A stretch of DNA of 64,000 bases from Lutjanus erythropterus (GCA_020091685.1 CM034594.1:6012403-6076402); one strand, 5' to 3'; shown: positions 23,840 to 36,095, numbered from the stretch's first letter. Notes: a model not told the origin generated them from the sequence alone. Numbers and translations are program-made.

Positions 23840-24275
23840 CCACAATCATAAAATTATTAAAATGCTGTTTGGCTGCCATTAATCAGTGGTGGTGATAAAT
23901 CCTTGTGTGGGAAGTGACAGAGCATTAGTCACATACCTCTTGGCCTCAACAGACAGAGAATAATGAGCCACGAGCCGGACCGGGTCAATCATAAACTCAT
24001 CAAATGCGTCATTTAATTTCTTCATTTAGACAAACAGAATTTGTTTATGGGAAAGATATCAGGTGTTGTGGAATGAGAAACGGCGCTGAAACGCCGGTAC
24101 ATTAATCAGGGCTTGATTACACGCGACTCTGCGGTTGTTTATCCTAATTTCATTCATTTCCATCAACAAAGCAAACACAGACGAACACAGCCATTAGTGA
24201 TGGTTGGGGATGGCACAATTACAGCCGCGTATTAAATAAAGTGATGATGAATGGTCCAATACAAACTAAAACAAA
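23840..24275. promoter_or_regulatory. Strong candidate conserved noncoding element
   Basis: The most enhancer-like block of the left intron. It includes AATCATAAAATTATTAAAATG, GCCATTAATCAGTG, GGGTCAATCATAAACTC, TCATTTAATTTCTTC, GAAACGGCGCTGAAACGCCG (an inverted CGGCG pair near 24080), ACATTAATCAGGGCTTGATT, TTTATCCTAATTTC and GCCGCGTATTAAATAAAG. High CpG for the window and no repeat similarity. Confidence 0.55.
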
Positions 24276-24299
24276 GAGGTTTTTATTACTTCAATTCCA

Positions 24300-25255
24300 T
24301 CCCGGCCCTCGCCTTCCTGTGTGTGTGTGTGTGTGTCTGAGCCTTGCTGGTGTGAAAGGAGAGAAGAAGCTGTTTCAACTTTACTACTGGAGGAGGTCAT
24401 ATTGATGAGAGAAAAAAGGAAAAATGAAGAAAAATAAAAACTTTGAGAGGACTGACTCCTTTGAAATAGCAGTTGGTGAGATATGATAGGAAGAGACAGC
24501 CTTGTACATGAAAACTTCTGTTAATGTTACATTTCTAATTGAAATCAGTTGGTGAGCTTGTTATAGAAGCAGTTACACCACTGACAGTAACACAAAGAAA
24601 CACATATATACTCCATTTACCTTAATACACACAGACTATACTATACACATTGGAGCATACACACACCCACACCCACACCCCAACACCCCACTGAAGCTGA
24701 TAAAGATGAAAAAAGTAACAGCAAAGTCAGATATTTTGATCATGTAAAGCTTCAAGAAGCTAACCAGTTTATTTGGAGCTTGCTGATGCAGTCCAGCAGG
24801 CAGTCCACACAACTGCATGGGGTATCCACCTTTTTCTCTATACCGCTGACTGTTAGCCATAACTGCATCCAACGCTGCCTCAAATAGAGCCATAAAATGA
24901 ACCATTTTAATTGGGTAATTAGATGTTTGTGTCTACAATGTCAGAACTGTCGTATTTAATGATTTATAAAACCTTTTGCCAAATGAATACAGAGGCCAAG
25001 ACCTCAGTCAGTTTACAAGTACAGAGGACCTGAAAACAATAGCTGGATATTTTGTAAAATATGCTTATTTGCTTTTGGCTCCCAGCCAAGAAATAGTCTG
25101 ATACATAATTCCCTGTAAAATATAACTTGTCCCTCTTACATTTTGGTTTCTGTAAAGATTAAAAACAGAGATATAATGCAACGTTAATGTTTTTTTTCTT
25201 GCCCGGTTAGACAACTGCTAATAAATAAAACTACAACTAAACTTAATTGGCATAT
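24300..25255. other. Unremarkable intronic sequence
   Basis: A short (GT)n run lies at 24318-24336. The rest is AT-rich unique sequence. The 89-codon minus-strand ORF at 24636-24905 has no domain and no splice context that I recognise. Confidence 0.4.
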
Positions 25256-25261
25256 TTAACC

Positions 25262-25605
25262 TAGGGCTGCAGTGTGTCAGAAAATAGTGAAAAATGTCCA
25301 CTCCAGTTTCTCAAAGTCCAAGATGATGTCTTTTAGTGTCTTGTCAGTCCAAAATCCAAAGTTTAATATGACAATTAACACAGAAAAGTAGGAAATCGTG
25401 ATATTTGAGAGGCTGAAAATAGCATTTTCTGCCATTTTTGTCTGAAAAATTACTTACCATTAATCTATTATCAAATTAGTTGAATAGTTTAATTCTTTTC
25501 TCCCACTTGCCCAGTCAGACAAGTGAGTGAGCTAGATTTATTAGCCCAAAATGGGATTTTACTTGTCCCAGTCAAGTGGGCAATCCTTATTGTTGAGCCC
25601 TGAAT
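25262..25605. mobile_element. Composite of family B fragment and CACTTGCCC-type fragment
   Basis: 25262-25500 follows the family B interior (GGGCTGCAGTGTGTCAG, AAATAGTGAAAAATGTCCA, AGAGGCTGAAAATAGC). 25502-25605 has CACTTGCCCAGTCAGACAAG and TGTCCCAGTCAAGTGGGC. The same two-part composite recurs at 56230-56690, so the two parts probably travel as one element. Confidence 0.6.
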
Positions 25606-26385
25606 AATATGCTGGTTACTGAACTTTATAGGTCCCGTTAGGCTAGCTCATTCCTCTTGTTTCCAATCTTTATGTTAAGCAAAGTGGCTGCTGGCTGTAG
25701 AGTTATATTTGACTGATATAACAGAGGTGTCAATCTTCTCATCCAACTATTGGCAAGACAGTGAATAAACCAAATCTAAAAAGGTCAAACCATTTTTTTT
25801 TAAGATGATCTCGATGAGATGAGAAAAACAATGATCTGATCAACACGAGCTGTATGGACATTATTTCACTGCACTGATATTATAATTATATCAATATTTT
25901 GATATTATTATGACGGTTGTTTCTTTGTGTTTGGTGGTAATTTTATTTTGTGAGGGGATATTGTCTATTTCCAGCTTATTGTCTGTAGGAAACCACCTGT
26001 ATTCACTCTGTTTTTAACTATTTAGACACATGCCATTTCAGCCTTTTAAGGGTGCCTTATGAAGGCTTTTGTAAATAAACAAAAGTTATGTTTACAGTCA
26101 GTGTTACTCACCAAAATGCATCGTCTGTACTGTATCTTTGATGTCTAACAAATGTGTTGAATACATTTCCTTTCTCACAAAACATTTGAGCTGATTTTAA
26201 AAATGAGAAATCCTGCATGGTTTACAGACAAACGTGTCTAATAGCAAGCAGTCTTCACTGCCTTTATCGGAGCATTGCTACATTTCTTTGCATGTTAGCT
26301 CTGCTAACTATTCATCAGTGGAACAGTATAAAACAGAATGCAGAACTTACTGAATAACCCTACCTATTTTTGCCTCATATGTGTG
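25606..26385. other. Unremarkable AT-rich intronic sequence
   Basis: No repeat ends, motif clusters or coding frames are supported. Confidence 0.4.
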
Positions 26386-26394
26386 GACACACAA

Positions 26395-26510
26395 ACATCC
26401 ATTCAGAGTCTTGCACAGGGACAATTTAACATGCTGTTAGGCGGAGCTGGGAATGGAACCACCAACCTTGCAATTTCCCACTCTAACATCTAAGCAACAG
26501 TTCTCTTCCA
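26395..26510 (-). mobile_element. tRNA-derived SINE fragment, family S1
   Basis: On the minus strand, GCAAGGTTGGTGGTTCCATT is the degraded box B part of a tRNA-like head, followed by CCCAGCTCCGCC and the remnant of a conserved body. The same body occurs at 44795 and 59585. Decayed. Confidence 0.6.
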
Positions 26511-26991
26511 TCCACTGTACTATTAAATCAAGCATGCCTCCATTATTCACATGAAGCACTGCAAGCAATCGCAGGTGTCGTGGGCACATCATTCATTGAA
26601 TTTGTCTGCATTTACATCTGCCATTTCCTGTGACTCAATCATGTAGCACAATAGCTGAGCTGCACATTAAAGTATAAAGTAGGTGTAACCACAGACTTGA
26701 ACTACATTAAAAAAGTCTAAAACTGTTTAGTGTAAACCAGGTGAAAAAAAAAGACAAAAAACTTAAACACAAAATCATTTTAGTCAAAAAGTGTCAGTGT
26801 CTATTATTAGGAGATATTTAATTTGTAGACTAAGTGACACCAAATAAGCCTTGGAGTTGTTGCTGCCCTTTAAAGTAATACAACCAATCAATTCAATCAC
26901 CTAAAGAGCCATCAGAAGAACCCAGTGTGATTAGTGTACGAAGGCCAAGGTTGCTGCAGCAACCCATCCTGGTCCATCTATGACAGGAACG

Positions 26992-27135
26992 CTGATCATC
27001 CATCCATCCATTTTCTATACCCGCTTATTCTTATTCAGGGTCGCAGGGGGGCTGGGGCTTGTCCCAGCATGCACTGGGTGAAAGGCAGGGAAACATCCAA
27101 GATAAGCTGCCAGTCTATCACCGCACATAGATCTC
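26992..27135 (-). mobile_element. RTE-type (Rex3/Expander-like) LINE 3' end
   Basis: On the plus strand a (CATC)n run is followed by CATTTTCTATACCCGCTTAT, TTCAGGGTCGCAGGGGGGCT and CCCAGCATGCACTGGGTGAA, a very common teleost repeat. Read on the minus strand it ends in (GATG)n, the tail reported for fish RTE-type elements. Family name is from memory of these features, hence moderate confidence. Confidence 0.6.
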
Positions 27136-27165
27136 TATTTATTTAGGCATTACCTCCACCAAGGA

Positions 27166-27212
27166 TGTTTTGTTTTTGTTTTTGTTTTTGTTTTTGTTTT
27201 TTGTTTGTTGGT
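27166..27212. repeat. (TTTTTG)n hexanucleotide microsatellite
   Basis: About five TTTTTG units lead into a TTTG/TTGG stretch. The Lys/Gln-rich minus-strand ORF is an artefact. Confidence 0.9.
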
Positions 27213-27349
27213 TGGTTTGATTGTTTGTCTGTCAGCAGGATAAAGGGAACACTTCTGGACAGATTTTCATAAAACTTGGCAAAAGGTGAAACATGGGCCA
27301 AGGAAGAACCTATTAAATTTTGGAGCGGATCAGAATCACAGGGTGGATA

Positions 27350-27712
27350 CATAAATTAATTTTCACTTTCATTAACATTGTGAGATAGGTCAAGTGTAAC
27401 ATCAGTATGGCAAAATGAACTGAATTTGTTGGGCAGACACATACCTATTGGAACTAAAATGAATGGCGTGTCACGACTAAACATACAACTAAACAACTGA
27501 AGTATCGCTGTCGAAACAAATGCAGCAGGTATGTAAGGTAAATTCTTTTCAAAAATATGGGACAAATATTGGAACCAAAGACCGTGTTCCTGTGAGCCAC
27601 AGAAGCACTGCAAAGTCCCTCTGAACTGAGACCAGCGATCATGATTAACAACCATGACCACAGTATTAGGCAAAATGCAATTAAATGTTTGGCATTATTG
27701 TGCAGCCCTGGC
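27350..27712. mobile_element. Element remnant ending ATTGTGCAGCCCTGG
   Basis: The right end ATTATTGTGCAGCCCTGG matches the GGGCTGCACAAT termini of the element at 22623. The left end is not clear. The 105- and 88-codon minus-strand ORFs overlap it but show no transposase motif that I recognise. Confidence 0.45.
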
Positions 27713-28140
27713 CCTAACATGAAGAATAATGTGTCAGAGGGTAGAAATGATTATAAATCACTAAGGTAGGAATGCAGGAAAACACAGTCTTCACTTTGCC
27801 GTAATCCATTTATGTCTAATCAAGGGCCAATCGGACAGCTGCATCTATTAAACACTTTACAAACATGTATAAACACACAAACTTCCTAAAAAGAAATCCT
27901 AAAAACCACATGATGACACAGGACAACTTGTTAAGAGTCCTTATCTCCACCCCACCTTTTTCTCACAAAGATGCCGCAGCAACAAAAATATTTTCCAGCA
28001 ATACCCTCCACATGGTGAGAATTCAATAATCCCGCTGTTAGCAGTATACACTGTCTTTACCCTCTGCTTCTCATCCCTCTCACTCTGAATTCTTTGCATC
28101 CAGCCTCCCTCTCCACTGCCTCCCGAAAAAAAGGCCCTGA
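27713..28140. other. Unremarkable intronic sequence
   Basis: Unique sequence with no supported feature. A C/T-rich stretch lies at about 28050-28125. Confidence 0.4.
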
Positions 28141-28144
28141 GCGC

Positions 28145-28390
28145 CTGCCAGCGGTCCAAGGTAATTAAATTACTTAGCAAAGTTTACTTAACAGTAAATG
28201 GTTAGCAAAATTTAAGGTGATTGCAAATTTGCTTTCATTCCACTTCAATGGCTGGCCTGTTTAAGGCTCGTCTGCAAATAATTAGCACATACATTTGCAT
28301 CAAAATCGTTTATACCATATGTTGCAAAATTATGGAAAGCAGCAAATTAAAAATATTCTTTTTCTGTTATGGAAATGTCTACATGTTGAG
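28145..28390. promoter_or_regulatory. Candidate conserved noncoding element
   Basis: Repeat-free block with AAGGTAATTAAATTACTTAG near 28158 (palindromic TAATT/AATTA), GGTGATTGCAAATTTGC, GCAAATAATTAGCAC near 28274 and AGCAAATTAAAAATATTC. GCAAA-type octamer-like motifs recur. It ends at a GA-rich tract. Confidence 0.47.
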
Positions 28391-28867
28391 AGGAGAGAGA
28401 GGGAGAGGCAGGGAGGGAGGAGTGAAAGATATCACCATGTGTCTCCAAACACCGACAACAAGGAGGAGAGAAAAAGGAAGGAGGAGGGTGCAGAAATGAT
28501 TCAGTTTGGATTTGAACATACTCATAACGGTCTTTTTCAAGAGCTCACCAGATGCTGTTTGAAATCTGCCCACAGAAGAAAAACAAAGCCTTCTCAATCT
28601 CCCTCTCTTTCTCACACACATACACAGAATCAGAGAATTTCCTCTCAGTGGCTCTCTCTCTAGTACAGTATATATTGTTTACTAAAGCAAGGAAAGGAAA
28701 GTTGTACACTAATTTGACAAGTATTTTTTTACACCCAAGACCTTCAATCTTGGGAAAATGACAACTACTACTGAAATAAGAATAACTGACAACAAAACAT
28801 GAAAACATGTTATCTAGCAACAAAATAAAAACACAAACGCCTACTCAAATATAGTAATTGCTTTTAA

Positions 28868-29345
28868 GGTTGCAAATAATGATTATTTTCTCAACTAATC
28901 AATTTATTGTTAAGTCTGTGAAATAGAAAAATAGAAAGAAAACAGTGAAAATTGCCCATGGAGACATCTGAAAATGTCTTGTTTTCAACAAAAACCATCA
29001 GTTGAAAACCCAAAGATGTTCAATTTACAATGATAAATAAAACAGAAAAAAGAAGCAAATTCCCATATATGAGAAGCTGCAATCAGAGTTTTAATATTAC
29101 TGCTCACAAAGTCATCTAAAAAATAATCAGATTATCAATACAGCTGGCAATTTTATTTTCCCTGCTTATCAAATAACCAACAAATTGTTTAAGCTCTAAT
29201 GGCCTGAGCTGACACACTGAAACTTCTTGATTTGTCCAATTAACATTCTAAAACCCAAAGATATTTATTTTAATATCATAGACGACCAGATGAGCAAATA
29301 TTGACGCTTAAGAAGCTATAACCAGTGCAATTTTGGCATTTTTAA
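28868..29345. mobile_element. Two adjacent family B MITE copies
   Basis: 28868-29195 shows GCAAATAATGATTATTTTCT, AACTAATCAATTTATTG, ATGAGAAGCTGCAATCAGAG and TAATCAGATTATCAATAC. 29215-29345 repeats the interior order (CCAAAGATATTTA, ATCATAGACGACCAG, AGAAGCTATAACCAGTG). Both are diverged and without TIR integrity. Confidence 0.65.
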
Positions 29346-29875
29346 ATTTTCTCTGTTTGACCATGTCTTCCTCTTCTTCTTTTTTTCCCCCAAGACAAAT
29401 ACAGTACAAGTTTTTAAACAGGGTAAGATGGTCTCATAACAGTGGTGTGATGGATGTGTGTGGTCATCATCAATAAATAAAATAAAGCATAAATGGGATT
29501 TCTTTTTTAAGGAAAAGAACCATTAGCATAAGGTAGTGGTATTAATAATGAGACCACAATGAAGTAAATGAAAAGATGCCCGTCTCCATAGTAAGTTGAA
29601 GGAAATATGCAAAAAGTGATCCCTCGACCCGATGAAACATTTGCTCCGATCCATGTAGACTGAGTGGGTTCCCAAGTTTTAGACAGGACATGAGGTCCTG
29701 AAGCCTTTGAGAGTGTGTGTATGAGGCAGCCTCCTTCCATATGAGATTGCCCATTGCCAAATAGCACTATGAGTGGGTTACATTGTAATGCATGTGTCAC
29801 AATTAGGACTAAGCTCTGTATATATTTAATTTTAGAAACTGGATTAAAGTGTAACTTTTAATTGAGGTAAAAAGT

Positions 29876-30772
29876 AGGAATGTCACAAGAACTGATACTT
29901 TGTTACTAAGTTGGTGCTACAGTTTTGAAAATGTAATTGAGATGCAAGTCCTGTAGTCTGCTGTTAAATGCCAGAGGAAGGAGAAGAACGCCTGCCAGCA
30001 CTGAACAAAAACAACTACACATGTAAGATGGCAACATGCAGCTGCAGCAACAGCTCTGCGTCAACTCATCCAAAAGAAGAAGTAGTGATGCACGGATCAA
30101 CCCAGTTAACACACAGGGCAGGCAGGTTCAGATCCACTTTCTAGAAAATACCACAGGTTTCGATTGGTGGGCCAAGTGACAAATCAGCAGTCAGTCGCAG
30201 TTAGTACTAAGGACTTCCAGAAAGACTGTGTGCAATAGTCTTTTTTCTACCTTCCTCTCCCCCTCTTAGTCAAACACACACACGCTGGCTGCAGTGGTGC
30301 ACACAGCAGCGCATCTAGTGCGCTCCGCCAGCTCAGCTGATTGGTCAAAGCTCAACAAAATAAATTAAATCTTGAAACTGTGGACGTTTTCTTCACAGTG
30401 CAGCCAAACATCAGGCTTAAAACACAGTACAGACCTACAGATATGTACTACTATTCTGTTAAAATGTTAAGGGAAAAAGCGGGAGAGAATGAGAGAGAAA
30501 AAGCACCAGACTTGATATGTGAGCAGAAATCACTTTTGCATTTGATTTCAGACATGGCATGATGCTCTCCTGACAGTAAATCAGGTTCAGTAAATCTCCC
30601 CCTCGGTCTTTCATCCTAGAACCTCAGAAGAGTTTTTATTTCAGGTGGTAAAGAAAAACAACAACGGCTGAATTTTATTCTTATTGTCTTGTACCGTGGT
30701 ATAAAATTAGTTATCGAGAATAATGGCAGTGTTAGTATCGTCTACTAAATTTCTGGTATTGTGACATCCCCA
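29876..30772. mobile_element. MITE with GGAATGTCACAA/TTGTGACATCC ends
   Basis: The left end AGGAATGTCACAAGAACTG and the right end GGTATTGTGACATCCCC are inverted repeats about 900 bp apart, as in a common teleost hAT-like non-autonomous element. An internal GTAGTGATGCACGGATCAAC stretch at 30081 may be a nested second element. No intact transposase. Confidence 0.55.
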
Positions 30773-30899
30773 TCCACACATAAAAGAGGAGTGTATTGTT
30801 TAAAGGATGGCATCCCACATGTCATCAAGTAAAGATACGTCTGTGTCCTGTTCCTTAGCTATTTTTAGCCCTGATATACAACAGTAAATAGTGGATATT

Positions 30900-31022
30900 G
30901 ACTGATATTTTAATTTATTTAAAATTACATTTAACACTCATTTAAATAGTTGCTGATTAATTTTCTATTGATAAACTTCAAGGAATTAATAGACTAATCG
31001 TTACCGCTTTAATGTCATAGAT
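30900..31022. mobile_element. Family B MITE terminal fragment
   Basis: TGCTGATTAATTTTCTATTG followed by AATAGACTAATCGTTACCGC matches the terminal TTGATAATTAATC-type region of family B in reverse. Short and decayed. Confidence 0.45.
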
Positions 31023-31085
31023 AAATTAGCAAAATGGTCCCTGTGAAATGTTTTTCAACTGCAACACTGAAAAGTGGGAGGATGA

Positions 31086-31133
31086 CAGGGGTGAGAGGGG
31101 TGAGAGGGGTGAGAGGGGTGAGAGGGGTGAGGG
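31086..31133. repeat. GGGGTGAGA nonamer minisatellite, about five units
   Basis: Five near-identical units of 9 bp occur head to tail without spacers. The GVR/LSP repeat frames on both strands are a consequence of the 9-bp period. Confidence 0.95.
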
Positions 31134-31493
31134 TAGTATCACAAGCTTACTACAGCAAAGAGAAAAAGGGAAACAGCAGGATCTGTGTTTATTATACCCA
31201 TAAAACAAACCAAAAATCAATTGTACATAAAACCCTGATCCATGCAGTCCTTAGGTCACTAAGTCCACCCTGCCACTGACAGACACCTTTGAACTGGAAG
31301 GCTTATTTCTTACTGAGATGAATAAAACTCACTTGTGGAGAGGACCATGGAGATCCATTTCAAACACCCTTTCTTTAAACTCACCTGCACCGTTAGAGTA
31401 CAGACAGACTTCTTTTGAGTGGGTCAGAGCAACAGCTTGAGGCACAGGGCTCTTACTATGAGGTATGGTTCACTAACTGAGCTCGACAAACCC

Positions 31494-31512
31494 GTCCATC
31501 CATCCATCCACC
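31494..31512. repeat. (CATC)n short tetranucleotide repeat
   Basis: CCATCCATCCATCCACCC; about four units. Confidence 0.8.
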
Positions 31513-31619
31513 CCTCTCATGCAGAGGTCAGTCGATCTGCCACCGGTGTCAAACTGCTACGAAGTGAGCGGCAGGGGCTGTTTGATAAAAGCTTATTCAG
31601 GTATTTGGGTCCTGTGTGT

Positions 31620-31800
31620 AACTGGAGGCCCCGCACTCCCTCTCCCTCACTGTGAGACATAATTACGACTGTTGACTGGAACAGTGAGGTAATGGCACAT
31701 AAATCTAGCTGATCAATGGTTACGGAGGCTAAATTACAGGACACCCCTGTGCCATTATCCTCCCAGAGGACAACAGGAGACACATTCCTGCACTGATGCA
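31620..31800. promoter_or_regulatory. Candidate conserved noncoding element
   Basis: Complex block with GAGACATAATTACGACTG near 31655, CATAAATCTAGCTGATCAAT, GGTTACGGAGGC and GCCATTATCCTCCC. The TAATTACG core is notable. Confidence 0.38.
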
Positions 31801-32560
31801 AAAGGGGATTTCTGTTGCTGTTGTGTAATTGCTTCGTTTATTGTTACACTTCTAGCGTTATACTTGAATATTTCACACACATAAAAATTGAAAAAAAAGG
31901 AAACAAAAATGAGTATCAGACTAAATCCAGTACAATGCAGCTAACCTGGAAGCCTCTCTGCTGATTTGTTAAGTTGAGGCTTGTGTTTAAAAAGTGCTGC
32001 AGGGTAAACATTAGCAAATGTTCTCTATGGACCAGGCTGTTTTAATCATTAAACTATGTGAGTCATCATTTGCTGGGTTATTCTTTCTTCTCTTTGCTGT
32101 TTCTGATCTCTGACTGAACCTTTACTGATAAATCAGAAAATTCAGGTTCAACAGCAGCACTTCACAGACAAGAATCCATGAATCTCACAACAAAATAATC
32201 ATATCCTTTTTTAAAAAAGCTGTCATCAAGTTGTTTACCACCTTTGGGCTCAAAAATCCCCCCATTCTTATTACAGCAACAGCCCTCATTTCAGTTCAAA
32301 CTGCTCAGTCAAGAGCATGCTGCTGCTGCTGTTGTTACAATAACACATTTAGCAAAGAGAACATGTAGTTAGAAGTTATTACCGGGTAACTCCCCTGTGT
32401 TTTTACAAAGAAATCCCCTTTTGAATGAAGATCACCGCTGACTGGCATTTGTGACCATCACTTCAGTCACGTCACACACAAATAGTACTACGACCAGAGT
32501 GACAGCAATAAGATGAAGATAGATAATGTGGGATAACTGTAATTCACTGCCTAACAAATC
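31801..32560. other. Unremarkable intronic sequence
   Basis: Unique sequence with a short CTG-rich stretch near 32318. No supported feature. Confidence 0.4.
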
Positions 32561-32699
32561 CAGTGCTGCATTCCAGAGATGACGGCTAAATCTTAGGGAG
32601 ATGACAATGAAAGTACAGAGACAAAATTGGACGAATGAGAGAGGAGGAAAACAAGTTTAAGGAGGAAAAAAATATGCAGAGAGGCCAGAGAAATACAGA

Positions 32700-32850
32700 A
32701 CTTGGGCCATGTAAAGAGCTAGGTCAGCCTCCCCATCCCCGTCACCTCTTATCCTGGCAGAACAAAGGGCGGCACCCTCCTAAATGTGGCGCATTAGCCC
32801 TTTAGTTCCAGAGGGGGTAAGGTGACACCCTCCATGTATGTGGTCTGTTC
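32700..32850. promoter_or_regulatory. Candidate conserved noncoding element
   Basis: GC-richer block with CACCTCTTATCCTGGC, AACAAAGGGCGGCACC (SOX-like AACAAAG), AATGTGGCGCATTAGCC and AGGTGACACC. Confidence 0.33.
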
Positions 32851-32959
32851 AGCACACATCTGTCAAGGCCTAAGGGGGTGGGCTAGGGTGGTGGGAGGGA
32901 CAGCGGGTACTGGAAGCACAAGGAAGACGGAGGAAAGAAGCGGAGATCTCCAGAGAAAG

Positions 32960-32996
32960 AGTGTGTGTGTGTTTCTGTGTTTGTGTGTGTTTCTTC
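32960..32996. repeat. Imperfect (GT)n tract
   Basis: GTGTGTGTGTG interrupted by TTTCT and TTTG. Confidence 0.8.
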
Positions 32997-35165
32997 GGGA
33001 CCCCTGCTGCGACAGAGAAGCTTAATACCCTGTATTTACTGTGGAAGAATTAGTCTGATCGCATGATGCTGCTAAGCTTGGCTGCCCCCCCCTCCTTCTG
33101 CCTCTTTATGTCTGTCACTCGATCAGAGAGCTGATATAAACAGACAGAAAGACTTACAGACACAAACAAGAGAGACACTCATAACATGCACCATCACAGA
33201 CCTGCAGAAAAGGCACAAAAACATATCTGGCAATCCTTAAAATTTGGTTAAAATGGGTGTCCTGGTGGGCCAGTGATCTATGATACTGTACACATCTTGT
33301 AATAGCAACACGATATGGTAAAATAAAAATCACATTACAATTATTTTGACAGATATTCCAACTGCGAGGTTATTCATGACTGGGGGGAATAACAGAAATG
33401 TTTTCTTCCATCTGGGGAAAAAGATTTGCAGGAGGGCACTACAGTATGTCATAATAATGCTTTTTTGTCACACGTTCTTCCTTCAAAAAAATTTCGGCTT
33501 GGACATAACGCCATTTTGATAAATCGAGCACCCTTGCACCTGGTCATCTCTGACAGGGGGACCATTCAATGAATGTCCCTTATTGATCTAGTCTTTTTCT
33601 CCCCTCAACTAATTTACAACAGTCAGAAAAATATTCTTAAATATTCTGTACTTATATATAATATTTTTAGATACTGATGATGACTTTCACACTTTTTCTT
33701 TTAGGGCTGTTTTGTCCTTGTTTTACATCAGAATTAGTGGACATTTTAAACTGTATTAATGCATCATCTGTAATGCAAAATCATAAAGAGACAGTAAGTT
33801 TTGCTATTACAGAATGATTGATATCAAGAATATCTAAAAACTGTAATTTTCACTACAATTTCACTTACAGTTTAAGGGGAGTCTCCAGTGCCAAGAGACA
33901 ACTTCCTGCAAAATAATACATATTTTGTTCATGACATATTTTTTAGGCCATAATATTCAAACTTTTTTTTTTTTCCCAATTATTGCTTTAAATGTCCCAG
34001 TCGCCTCAGTGTTTGCTTTTAATGGGGACAACTGGGTTTATAAAGAGTTTGCAAAGTGTCCTGAAATTTTGTTTGGTGTTATACAAATAAAACTCAAGTG
34101 AATAAAAATTGAAAAGAGATTCAACAGATTCAAAATCTTTTTATCATGGTTTCAAAAAAAAAGAAAAGAAAAGAAACAACAGTAATTATGCCTATACAAA
34201 AAGGCAAACATTTAAGTTACATTTCACAAACTGAAAACTTGAAAACAACAAACAAAAATTCAATCCAGTTGTTATTATTTTGTAATTGAAATGCCTTTAT
34301 TTAGCTGAATATCAGTTGCAAATAGCACCACTCATTCAAATGAGAAAATGAGATTTATGTGTCATATTTATCTTTAAACTAATCTCATTTTACATGAAGA
34401 CACCAATTAAATCCAATACTTAAGTCCTTCATTTGTATATCTGTGCAGCATCATAAGGACGTTTTCGGCTATATTTTAGACCTTTAGCACTAACAGGTGT
34501 GTGACTTTAATTCTAAACCAAATACTGAGTTGCTGGATAGTTGCATTATTAAAATCAGAACTTGTCTCCCTACCAGCTCCAGCCAGGTGTCAAACTTGGA
34601 CAAACCAATAGACAAAGTTAATTCAGATCAGTGAGCCCCTGCCAAGTTCAAGCCTCTGATGAGATCTTAAGGGTTGTTTGTTTTGCTGCTGTCAAAGGTT
34701 CAAATGGGGAGAAGACGGAGGTTTTGATGACCCTTGACCCCTCAGGTCCTTAGTGGGTGTTCTGCAAACACTCCCTATTGATGTGTGGATAAGGAGAGGC
34801 CCACTGCCGCCGCACAGTGCTCATGCTCATTTGAGTGGAAATGGACACCGCTCTGAAAAGAGCCAAGAACCTAGCAAGTGGCTTAAAAGAAAGGAGTACA
34901 AAAGATATGTAAGGGTGTCGTAGTTGCTCTGTGTGTGAGTCCATGGAACTAGATATGAATGAAAACGTGAGTGCTTTGGTTTTGAAAGCAGGAGGGCTGC
35001 TAGAGTACATGTGCATTCATGATGTACGCATGTCCAATATGTGTGTCAAAAGATGTGCAGATGTATACAGACATTCAGAAAACACACTGAAAAGGTACAA
35101 AACAAGAAACAAAGTGTATGTAGTGTGTATGTTCGGGACATTGCTGCTTTTTTCTATGACTTAAC
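32997..35165. other. Intronic sequence, mainly AT-rich
   Basis: Unique sequence with homopolymer runs at 33965-33976 and AAGAAAAG repeats near 34160-34178. 33400-33600 is somewhat more complex but shows no clustered motifs. No gene is supported. Confidence 0.4.
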
Positions 35166-35172
35166 CTTTATA

Positions 35173-35453
35173 CTAGAGCCCAACCAATAATGGATCTTTT
35201 GAGCTGATGCCGACAACATTAGGGATTAAAAAAAGATCTGAAATTAATATGTTGTTGTTGACCAATATAAAATATAGAGAGAAAGATAGATTTTTTTTTA
35301 AAGCATCAAATATAAATAAAATGCTGCCTATAAAACAAACAAACAAACAAAAAACATCCGCATTATATTCTGTAACAACATACTGGACAACATATATGCT
35401 GATACAGATTTAAACCTGAGCTGTGTTTGGCTGACATATCGGTCTGCCTCTAC
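35173..35453. mobile_element. MITE with CTAGAGCCCAACC/GGTCTGCCTCTAC ends
   Basis: The left end CTAGAGCCCAACCAATAATGG and the right end GACATATCGGTCTGCCTCTA are imperfect inverted repeats like the teleost elements carrying GACCGATATATCGG ends. Inside are an (AAAC)n run near 35336 and AT-rich filler. Confidence 0.55.
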
Positions 35454-35985
35454 TTTATACTTGATACAAATTTGTTAAAGACTCGATTCTGATTGGTCAA
35501 TTATAGCATTCTAAGGTTTGTTATTTCAGAATTACAGACTGTTGCTATGAACGCATTTCTTATCATTTACCTTAGGAGCAATAAAATCACTTTCAAATCA
35601 ATTAAATATTTTTTAAATTAATATTTTGTGGCAAATTACTGACCTTTTTAAAGTAAGAACATGTGTAATATGTGGGATAGTGTACAATAAGTGAGTCATT
35701 ATTACAAAATCAACCCCAGTAAGATGATGCAGGACCGAACTGCAAACTGACCAATGCAGGCGAGCTTACAGCAACATGAGCAGGAACAGACAGGAGAACT
35801 GAATGAAGAAATAAAATAATGGCTTTTAACTGTGATTTTCTAACAGTAAGAGCTATTTTTGAGAGTCAAATATTTTAAAATGAATGATTAATATTTTTAG
35901 TTAAAATCTTGAGAAAGTAGATGTGTGATGCATAAGGCCTGTTTTATTACTATAAAAGCCACGTACATAAGAATAATTAAAGTTG
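35454..35985. other. Unremarkable AT-rich intronic sequence
   Basis: No supported feature. Confidence 0.4.
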
Positions 35986-35992
35986 CAAACAA

Positions 35993-36035
35993 TGAAATGA
36001 AATGAAATTGAAATGAAACAATGAAATGAAATTTG
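35993..36035. repeat. (AATGA)n imperfect pentanucleotide repeat
   Basis: AATGAAATGAAATGAAATT-type units occur twice in close succession. Confidence 0.8.
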
Positions 36036-36095
36036 ATAATAATCTTATTATTGATGAAATTAGCAAGTGAGTTTGTCTTGGAAATATGGAGTGTA

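Noticed and set aside
24636..24905. 89-codon minus-strand ORF considered as a gene fragment
   Set aside because: No recognised domain; ends run into CA/CCCACA-rich simple sequence.
27356..27720. Minus-strand ORFs of 105 and 88 codons as transposase remnant
   Set aside because: They overlap a MITE-like end, but no transposase motif is recognisable.
31086..31133. CRISPR-like or regulatory repeat array
   Set aside because: Nine-bp units without spacers in a vertebrate genome; it is a minisatellite.
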